Below are positions 45,027 through 50,454 of a stretch of DNA of 50,454 nt, piece by piece. The notes under the pieces are model-generated. The model worked only from the letters and a program-made list of their open reading frames with translations, did no database searches and had not been told where the DNA came from. The translations under genes and the position numbers were made by a program. How positions within the stretch are numbered: position 1 is the stretch's first letter; each line of letters starts with the position of its first letter. This DNA comes from an uncultured Chlorobiaceae bacterium (lineage in GTDB: Bacteria > Bacteroidota > Chlorobiia > Chlorobiales > Chlorobiaceae), in NCBI GenBank assembly GCA_903939765.1, contig CAJAIK010000080.1, positions 1 through 50,454 of the forward strand. Reading direction: 5' to 3'.

Positions 45027-46403
45027 ATGAAAAAAACGACATTTGCAGGTATTGTGTCTGTCTGTATGGTTCCGGCACTGTTCTGGAGCACAGAGGGTTC
45101 TGCAATACCGTCCTGGGCAAGAAAGTACAATACCTCATGCTACATGTGCCACTCAGGCATGCCGCAGAGGAACGCAGTTGGCGAAGCCTTCAAGAACAAT
45201 GGCTATCGCCTGCCTGGTGGAAACGATGAAGCATTCACCCGTCAGAAGCAGATCAGGATCGGTACGGCTGACTGGGACAAGAAATTCCCGAATGCTCCTA
45301 TTTCGTCATCGTATCCCCAGTTTGATCCGCTAAGTGTTGTGCTCACGGGCAGCCTTCTCAACTACAAAGGACAGACACACACCGTATCTACAGGAGCCGA
45401 AAAGGCAGGAAAAGAGTTTACCATTAACGCAGCTAATACCGCATCGCTTTTCATTGGCGCTACCGTCGGTGATAACCTGACGATTTTTGGTGAGTTGGCT
45501 GGATTTGGCGGTGCCGCATTGGAGGAAGATAACGATAGTGGGAAAATTTCGGGCACCAATGTTGAGAGCCCTGTTACAGCCAACGTTCGTGCTGTATGGC
45601 AGTTCTCTCCCGGTTTTAACCTTGCCCTTGGTAACAGCTTCAGTGCGGTTGGCTGGAATGGCACCGGCGCTGGCGGCGTAGCAAACGTTGGCAGTGTGCT
45701 TCCTGGCCCGGCAACCTATGCTGAGTTGAACTTCACCAGAGGTGAGACGGGTGGCTACTCCATCGTTGCCGGTACCAGCATGGCTGCAAATTACAGAACT
45801 CCCATCTATGCAGACCAGAATCAAATTGCTGATCTTCTCTATGCACGTGTAAAGGTGAAGCTGATCGGCGCAGGCCTGCTCAGTGGCGCCAACGGGCAAC
45901 TCGGCAATGCCTATAATGGCCTCGACAACCAGTTGACGGTCGGTGCAGGTATCTCCTATGCCAACAAAATAAATAGTTATGATGCCAAAGGCAAGCAATT
46001 AGTTGATACAGCAACTATTGGTTTTACAGGCAATTATGCTGGAGAGACCTTGGTCTATGGTGCTGATGTTCAGGGTGCCTACAATGATTTCCTCGTCGGC
46101 GCTGCATACAGTCGCGACAGGGATCTGAAGCTTGACAACTTCAGGATTGAGGCAGGCTACTTTATCTATCCCTGGTTGTTTGCAAAGGTTGGCTACGTAG
46201 ATATCGCGAAGGGAAGCAATCAGCTTGCTACCAATAAGCAGGCAGATGTTCACCAGCCTCAGGTTATTCCATCGATTTCCGCATGGATTACGCCGAGCGT
46301 TTCTCTGACTGGTACCTACACCATTTTCACGAAATCGAGTGATGTCATTGGTAATGTTACCAACCAGAATACCTTCGCCCTGGCTGTCAGGGCTGGCTTC
46401 TGA
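45027..46403 (+). CDS. Monohaem cytochrome-porin fusion, Cyc2-like outer-membrane protein
   Basis: The 458-residue protein has a signal peptide (residues 1-25), then AIPSWARKYNTSCYMCHSG with one CxxCH haem site (Cys38, Cys41, His42) and AVGEAFKNNGYRLPGG. The rest (about 80-458) is alternating beta strands, such as LTIFGELAGFGGAA, YAELNFTRGETGGYSIVAG and FRIEAGYFIYPWLFAKVGYVD, ending TFALAVRAGF with the terminal aromatic residue of outer-membrane barrels. This is the architecture of Cyc2 Fe(II) oxidases, including those of photoferrotrophic Chlorobi. I cannot confirm orthology. Haem-attachment genes lie divergently upstream. I chose 45027 because the signal peptide starts there. Confidence 0.75.
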   Translation: MKKTTFAGIVSVCMVPALFWSTEGSAIPSWARKYNTSCYMCHSGMPQRNAVGEAFKNNGYRLPGGNDEAFTRQKQIRIGTADWDKKFPNAPISSSYPQFDPLSVVLTGSLLNYKGQTHTVSTGAEKAGKEFTINAANTASLFIGATVGDNLTIFGELAGFGGAALEEDNDSGKISGTNVESPVTANVRAVWQFSPGFNLALGNSFSAVGWNGTGAGGVANVGSVLPGPATYAELNFTRGETGGYSIVAGTSMAANYRTPIYADQNQIADLLYARVKVKLIGAGLLSGANGQLGNAYNGLDNQLTVGAGISYANKINSYDAKGKQLVDTATIGFTGNYAGETLVYGADVQGAYNDFLVGAAYSRDRDLKLDNFRIEAGYFIYPWLFAKVGYVDIAKGSNQLATNKQADVHQPQVIPSISAWITPSVSLTGTYTIFTKSSDVIGNVTNQNTFALAVRAGF

Positions 46404-46451
46404 TCACCTGTTGATTCAGCTCTCCTGAGTTTCGGGGAAAGCTCATTTACG

Positions 46452-46498
46452 AAAGAGAGGCATGTTCATCTTGTATGGACATGCCTCTCTTTTTTTTA
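46452..46498 (+). terminator. Rho-independent terminator of the cytochrome-porin gene
   Basis: AAAGAGAGGCATGTTCA (46452-46468) pairs with TGGACATGCCTCTCTTT (46476-46492) through 17 pairs, one of them G-U, and a T tract reaches 46498. It lies 48 bases after the stop codon. Confidence 0.92.
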
Positions 46499-46674
46499 TA
46501 CCTCTTTTCGATTACTCTTTTTTAAGTGAATTTTAAGCATCAGCTAATAGCGTTTTAAGCTTTTATTGCGTAACATAAAAGCTGAAAATTAAGTACGGGA
46601 TGCCTGCAAGCTCTCTGTTCATATCACGATAAACAGCTCTCTCTGCTTCAATTCTTAATTAAAACCCTACGACT

Positions 46675-47190
46675 ATGGTGATTTTTCCGAAGAAAACCCT
46701 TAAGACGCTGCTCTTTGCCTCACTGTTGTGTCTGAGTTGCAATGCCACCTCTTATGCGCTTGAGGCTGGTAGCAAGGCGCCCGATTTCAGCCTGCCGGGA
46801 GTTCAGGGTACGGTAGAGCTTTCGAGCACGGCAGGCTCGGTTGTTTATGTTGATTTCTGGGCATCCTGGTGCGGCCCGTGCAAGCAGTCATTCGCATGGA
46901 TGAACGCCATGCAGGATAAATACAGGGCACAGGGGTTGAAGATTATCGGAGTCAATCTTGACACCAAAACCGAGGATGCCAGGAAGTTTCTGACGCAGAC
47001 TCCGGCCCACTTTACCGTTGCGTTTGAGTCAAAAGGTGTGACACCAAAAAATTATGGGGTCAAGGGTATGCCGACCAGTTTTCTTGTGGGCAGGGATGGT
47101 AAAATTATTTTTCAGCACTTAGGGTTTAAAGAGGCTGATCGCGAAAAACTTGAAAAAGAGATCAAAGCTGCACTGGAGGCAAAAAAATGA
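46675..47190 (+). CDS. TlpA-like thiol-disulfide oxidoreductase, exported
   Basis: The 171-residue protein has a signal peptide (residues about 8-29, TLLFASLLCLSCNATSYA), KAPDFSLPG, the active site WASWCGPCK (Cys66, Cys69), a cis-Pro in KGMPTSFLVGRDG and the terminal strand IIFQHLGF. TlpA/ResA proteins reduce disulfides outside the cytoplasmic membrane, for example in apocytochrome CxxCH before haem attachment. Its stop overlaps the start of the DUF4266 lipoprotein gene in ATGA, and a DUF3570 gene follows. Confidence 0.9.
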   Translation: MVIFPKKTLKTLLFASLLCLSCNATSYALEAGSKAPDFSLPGVQGTVELSSTAGSVVYVDFWASWCGPCKQSFAWMNAMQDKYRAQGLKIIGVNLDTKTEDARKFLTQTPAHFTVAFESKGVTPKNYGVKGMPTSFLVGRDGKIIFQHLGFKEADREKLEKEIKAALEAKK

Positions 47191-47423
47191 AAAAAAATGT
47201 ATTGCTCAAACCCGGTTACGCACTTTTATTGTTGATGCTTGCATTGTCGGGCTGCTCAATCGGGCCAGCGGTTCAGCCTTGGGAAAAAGAGACTCTTGCC
47301 AGGCCTGAGATGACCTTTGAGGGCGATCCGCTTGATAACAAATATACTGAGCATATCTACAGCAGCAAAGAGGCCGCTTCCGGTGGTGCCGGAGTAGGTG
47401 GTGGTGGCTGCGGTTGCAATTAA
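47187..47423 (+). CDS. DUF4266-family small lipoprotein
   Basis: The 78-residue protein has a lipobox at ALSGC (Cys23), then the short DUF4266 core VQPWEKETLARPEMTFEGDPLD with HIYSSKEAASGG and a C-terminal GGGGCGCN. The Cys-Gly-Cys end could bind a metal or form a disulfide or thioether. DUF4266 genes typically lie with DUF3570 and TlpA-like genes, as here. The gene overlaps the TlpA-like gene by four bases, and the DUF3570 ATG comes 28 bases after its stop. Confidence 0.88.
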   Translation: MKKNVLLKPGYALLLLMLALSGCSIGPAVQPWEKETLARPEMTFEGDPLDNKYTEHIYSSKEAASGGAGVGGGGCGCN

Positions 47424-47451
47424 CCTGAATTTTAATTTTCATGATACTCTT

Positions 47452-48603
47452 ATGAAATCACTCCCGACCAAAAAAACTCATGCCCTCGGCGCAGCGCTTT
47501 TTGCTGCTGCCATGGCTCTGCCTTTCTCGAACACTGCTTTTGCAGAAGCGGCGCCGGAACGCGGCATTATTGCTTTTAAATACCTTAACTATCAGGAGAA
47601 CCAACCAGTTTATGAAGATCGTATGGGTGTCAATGCTGTCACGGTCTCAGCCATGGTGCCCATCGCCGGAAAGTGGTCAATCAGCACCTCATACACCTAT
47701 GATTCGGTTACCGGAGCTTCTCCTGAGATGTACAGTACGAGTAACGCGGAGATGGTTTCCGGTGCTTCAAAAATCAGGGAGCAGCGCAATGCCGGTGACC
47801 TGAGCGTTACCCGCTACTTCCCAAAAGGAAGTGTGACAGCGGGCGTAAGCTATTCGGAAGAAAATGACTACATCTCGCGTGGTTACTCTCTGCAGGGAAG
47901 TCTTTCAACCGAGGACAAGAATACTACCTTTACCTTTGGTGGCAGCTATACTGCTGACTCCATTGCAGCCAACATTGAGGAGTGGCAGCTTGCGGGCCGC
48001 ACAGAGGACAAGAGAACGGTTGCCGGTGCGATTGGCGTTACCCAAGTGTTGACAAAGCGCGATATCGTGCAGTTGAATGTTGGCTATTCAAGGGGAAGTG
48101 GCTATTTCACTGATCCCTATAAACCTGGTGACTACAGGCCGGACTGGCGGGAGAGCAAGACGGTGATGACCCGGTGGAACCACCATTTTGACGGAGTTGA
48201 CGGCACAAGCCATCTCTCCTACCGCTTTTACACCGATTCCTTCGGCGTCCGTGCCCATACCTTTGGCCTGGAATATCTTCAGTCGCTTCCGAATGAGTGG
48301 ACCGTGACTCCATCAGTAAGATTCTCTTCCCAGACGGCGGCAGACTTTTATCGTCCTTCCCCGTTTGTGCCTGCTTATTTCTTAGAACCGGGATTTCGTT
48401 CTTTTGACCAGCGCCTTTCAGCATTCGGTGCATTGACGCTCGGTATCAAGCTTGAAAAAAGGATTGCCAAGGATTGGCTTATTGATCTCAAGTACGAGAG
48501 CTATAAGCAGCGTGCGGATTGGTGCATGACCGGTGGCGGTGACGCTGGACTGAAGCCATTCAATGCCTCATTTTTCCAGCTTGGCCTCTCACGGGAGATT
48601 TAA
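47452..48603 (+). CDS. DUF3570-family predicted outer-membrane beta-barrel protein
   Basis: The 383-residue protein has a signal peptide (residues 1-31, PFSNTAFAEA) and then continuous amphipathic strands: GIIAFKYLNYQENQP, WSISTSYTYDSVTGASP, GDLSVTRYFPKGSVTAGVSY, VQLNVGYSRGSGYF and WLIDLKYESYKQRADW. This fits DUF3570, a barrel found beside DUF4266. Start 47452 was chosen from the signal peptide. The function is unknown; location suggests an outer-membrane partner of the TlpA-like and DUF4266 proteins. Confidence 0.88.
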   Translation: MKSLPTKKTHALGAALFAAAMALPFSNTAFAEAAPERGIIAFKYLNYQENQPVYEDRMGVNAVTVSAMVPIAGKWSISTSYTYDSVTGASPEMYSTSNAEMVSGASKIREQRNAGDLSVTRYFPKGSVTAGVSYSEENDYISRGYSLQGSLSTEDKNTTFTFGGSYTADSIAANIEEWQLAGRTEDKRTVAGAIGVTQVLTKRDIVQLNVGYSRGSGYFTDPYKPGDYRPDWRESKTVMTRWNHHFDGVDGTSHLSYRFYTDSFGVRAHTFGLEYLQSLPNEWTVTPSVRFSSQTAADFYRPSPFVPAYFLEPGFRSFDQRLSAFGALTLGIKLEKRIAKDWLIDLKYESYKQRADWCMTGGGDAGLKPFNASFFQLGLSREI

Positions 48604-49069
48604 CGGCTGTAGATGTTGAAAATCAGGCTTGTCAGTCATTCGGCTCTTTTCCCAGGGGGGTTGGAACCGGCAAGCTTGATTTTTTTTATGGGTGCAATAT
48701 TTTCTTGCCTTTCGCAGGCTTTGTTTTTATCGATTTAGCGGATGTTTCCCAGCGTCCACCGACACATCGTAACATATTCTCGTTACCGTTAGACTTCTGT
48801 AAAAGCTTTTTATGAAAGCTTTAAAGATGCCATTAGCTCAATGGTAAGGAAGTCTTGTGTTTTGAAGCAGATCCTGCACTTTTTGTGTTTTTATGCAAAA
48901 TTTAAGCCGCAATTAAGTGTGCCTTAAGGTTCATAGGGCTATCATGAAACCAATGTTTACCACTTGACTGTTCTGAACGGCTTTCGATTGTTCTCATCAA
49001 TGAAAGCTCCTTTGGTGCAGGCGATACTGACGACTCATTCAGGTAATTAACCAATACAGGAGAAATAAT
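48604..49069. other. Intergenic region before the repetitive protein gene
   Basis: About 465 bases. The first part is the terminator of the DUF3570 gene. The rest is AT-rich, with AAAGCTTTTTATGAAAGCTTT near 48808 (two copies of the self-complementary octamer AAAGCTTT) and a tRNA D-arm-like GCTCAATGGTAAGGA near 48837 that does not fold into a tRNA. No gene supported. Confidence 0.5.
48620..48688 (+). terminator. Probable terminator of the DUF3570 gene
   Basis: AAATCAGGCTTG (48620-48631) pairs with CAAGCTTGATTT (48671-48682), one G-U pair, and the 3' arm continues into eight Ts. The 39-base interior is long and itself can partly pair (CCC with GGG). It lies about 15 bases after the stop. Confidence 0.6.
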
Positions 49070-50454
49070 ATGGCATATACGTATACGTCTACGGGTGGCG
49101 CTGGTGCTGATTCATTTAATCTCTTCGGCACGAGTGGCGGAAAGCCTGCGACTGGCTCTACCTATTATTTTGATGGTGGCCTCGGCAATGATACCCTGAC
49201 GTTTAATAATGGGTTCGGGCAGTATGGCTCAGGATATATCAGTACACGATTTACCATAGCACCTGTGGATGTTAACGGATTGATTGTTGTATCCGGATCA
49301 AGTTCAGGCGGCAAAATTTTTACCTTTACATTGAAAAGTGTTGAAACACTGGTTTTTGCGGACAAGACCATTCAGCTCTCTTACGCTTCGACGGTGGATA
49401 CCACCCCACCGACCTTATCCATCACGAGCAGTGCAAGTGCCCTGAAAATTGGCCAGACAGCGACCATCAGCTTTACCTTCAGTGAAGATCCCCTTGCAAC
49501 CTTTACGGCGTCCGACATTGCCGTATCCGGTGGCACACTCACCGGCTTGACCACTACCGGCCTTGTCCGTACGGCAACCTTTACGCCGACGGCGGGCCTT
49601 GCTTCTGGCACAGCGAGCATTACCGTTGCCAGCGGCAGCTACACTGATGCTGCACTTAATGCTGGTGGTGCAGGGACAACACCCTCAATCACCATTGATA
49701 CGCTTGCTCCAACGGTAGCCATTACCAGCAGCACGACCGCATTGCACGCTGGCCAGACCGCGACCATCAGCTTTACCTTCAGCGAAGATCCCCTTGCAAC
49801 CTTTACGGCATCCGACATTGTGGTATCCGGTGGCACCCTCAGCGGCTTGACCACTACCGGCCTTGTTCGTACGGCAACCTTTACGCCGACAGCAAGTCTT
49901 GCATCCGGTTCTGCAAGCATTACGGTTGCCAGCGGAAGCTACACTGATGCTGCACTTAATGCTGGTGGAGCTGGCACCACCCCTTCAATAACCATTGATA
50001 CGCTTGCTCCAAGGGTAGCAATCACCAGCAGCGTGCCGACCTTGCACGCAGGCCAGACCGCGACCATCAGCTTTACCTTCAGCGAAGATCCCCTTGCAAC
50101 CTTTTCGGCATCCGATATTGCCGTATCCGGTGGCACCCTCAGCGGTTTGACCACTACCGGCCTTGTTCGGACAGCAACCTTTACGCCGACGGCGGGCCTT
50201 GCTTCTGGCACAGCGAGCATTACGGTTGCCAGCGGGAGCTACACTGATGCCGCACTTAATGCTGGTGGAGCTGGCACCACCCCCTCAATCACCATTGATA
50301 CGCTTGCTCCAACGGTAGCAATCACCAGTAGTGCAAGTGCCCTGAAAATTGGCCAGACAGCGACCATCAGCTTTACCTTCAGCGAAGATCCCCTTGCAAC
50401 CTTTACGGCGTCCGATATTGCCGTATCCGGTGGCACCCTCAGCGGCTTGACCAC
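49070..50454 (+). CDS. Large repetitive protein with RTX-like N-terminus and tandem Big (Ig-like) domains, 3' end outside window
   Basis: ATG 49070 follows AGGAGA and the frame stays open to the window end (461 codons seen). There is no signal peptide. Residues 1-110 start MAYTYTSTGGAGADSFNLF and contain FDGGLGNDTLTFNNG, a GGxGxD RTX-like calcium motif, and SVETLVFADKTIQLSYAS. From about residue 115 come bacterial Ig-like repeats of 100 residues (TATISFTFSEDPLATFTASD, VSGGTL, ASITVASGSYTDAALNAGG, PSITIDTLAPTVAITSS), which resemble the Big_12-type domain. RTX-like start without signal peptide suggests type I secretion. An adhesin or surface-layer role is inferred; giant repeat proteins are known in Chlorobium. 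Confidence 0.85.
   Translation, partial: MAYTYTSTGGAGADSFNLFGTSGGKPATGSTYYFDGGLGNDTLTFNNGFGQYGSGYISTRFTIAPVDVNGLIVVSGSSSGGKIFTFTLKSVETLVFADKTIQLSYASTVDTTPPTLSITSSASALKIGQTATISFTFSEDPLATFTASDIAVSGGTLTGLTTTGLVRTATFTPTAGLASGTASITVASGSYTDAALNAGGAGTTPSITIDTLAPTVAITSSTTALHAGQTATISFTFSEDPLATFTASDIVVSGGTLSGLTTTGLVRTATFTPTASLASGSASITVASGSYTDAALNAGGAGTTPSITIDTLAPRVAITSSVPTLHAGQTATISFTFSEDPLATFSASDIAVSGGTLSGLTTTGLVRTATFTPTAGLASGTASITVASGSYTDAALNAGGAGTTPSITIDTLAPTVAITSSASALKIGQTATISFTFSEDPLATFTASDIAVSGGTLSGLT
49412..50454 (+). repeat. 300-bp tandem repeats encoding Ig-like domains
   Basis: Units run 49412-49711, 49712-50011, 50012-50311 and 50312 to the window end (partial). Period is exactly 300 bases. 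Units are highly similar at DNA level. Units 1 and 4 share ASALKIGQTATIS, while units 2 and 3 share LHAGQTATIS, giving an A-B-B-A pattern. Confidence 0.95.

Noticed and set aside
48826-48900. tRNA-like D-arm (GCTCAATGGTAAGGA)
   Set aside because: No T-arm (GGTTCGA-type), no matching acceptor stem and D-stem halves do not pair; at most a chance likeness or old fragment.
49165-50454. Repeated antisense open frames opposite the Ig repeats
   Set aside because: They repeat with the 300-base period only because the sense repeats do; no ribosome binding sites, composition typical of a shadow.
1-50454. CRISPR arrays, insertion sequences, prophage
   Set aside because: No spaced short repeats with unique spacers, no transposase or integrase motifs, no phage genes were seen on either strand.

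Overview
The window reads as a green sulfur bacterial chromosome (Chlorobiales, Chlorobium/Pelodictyon-like). This is inferred from gene content: a half-length ClpB, a FISUMP-domain protein, System II cytochrome c maturation, hemL, and a methyltransferase with a THUMP-like tail of the Bacteroidota/Chlorobiota type. There are no phage genes, intact insertion sequences, CRISPR arrays or complete tRNAs. The window opens on the 3' end of a 5S rRNA gene and closes inside a very long repetitive surface or secreted protein gene.

Layout. 1-125: end of 5S rRNA and its terminator. 439-1078: an antitoxin/MazF-type toxin pair (- strand) with promoter and palindrome. 1172-4251: a methyltransferase and a Ppx/GppA phosphatase, convergent, separated by a ParD/ParE module bracketed by a 35-bp direct repeat. 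4248-5813 (-): ppx, prmA and an NlpC/P60 lipoprotein. 5921-10141 (+): lysC, purM, plsY, gpsA. 10146-13141 (-): SixA phosphatase, GH3 hexosaminidase and half-ClpB. 13263-14683 (+): kdsA and a KdsC homologue lacking its catalytic Asp. 14689-19079 (-): an unknown protein, nadK, tyrA, pyrE, ruvX. 19333-21063 (+): SOUL lipoprotein, small membrane protein, FluC/CrcB and DUF190. 21100-23292 (-): hemL and recO. 23434-26007: FmdB, an OstA-like protein and a WecB-fold protein with altered active site.

26064-26734 is a graveyard of DUF1016, PIN and Phd-type remnants. 26799-30502 holds accessory genes (secreted unknown, VOC protein, membrane-anchored lectin-like protein, NUC1 nuclease). 30565-32505 (-) holds a metallophosphoesterase and prfB with its classic +1 programmed frameshift. 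32713-38082 (+) encodes GlgE and a TreS-maltokinase fusion, which together convert trehalose to alpha-glucan via maltose 1-phosphate. 38174-41978 holds an esterase, mazG, mnmE and a FISUMP lipid- or surface-directed protein.

42222-48603 is the most coherent special region. CcsA and ResB/CcsB (haem attachment) are divergent from a predicted outer-membrane protein that joins one N-terminal CxxCH haem site to a beta-barrel, the architecture of Cyc2-type cytochrome-porins. It is followed by a TlpA-like thioredoxin, a DUF4266 lipoprotein and a DUF3570 barrel. I infer an envelope electron-transfer system. 49070-end (+) is the start of a protein with an RTX-like N-terminus and tandem Ig-like (Big) domains of exactly 300 bp each, running off the window.
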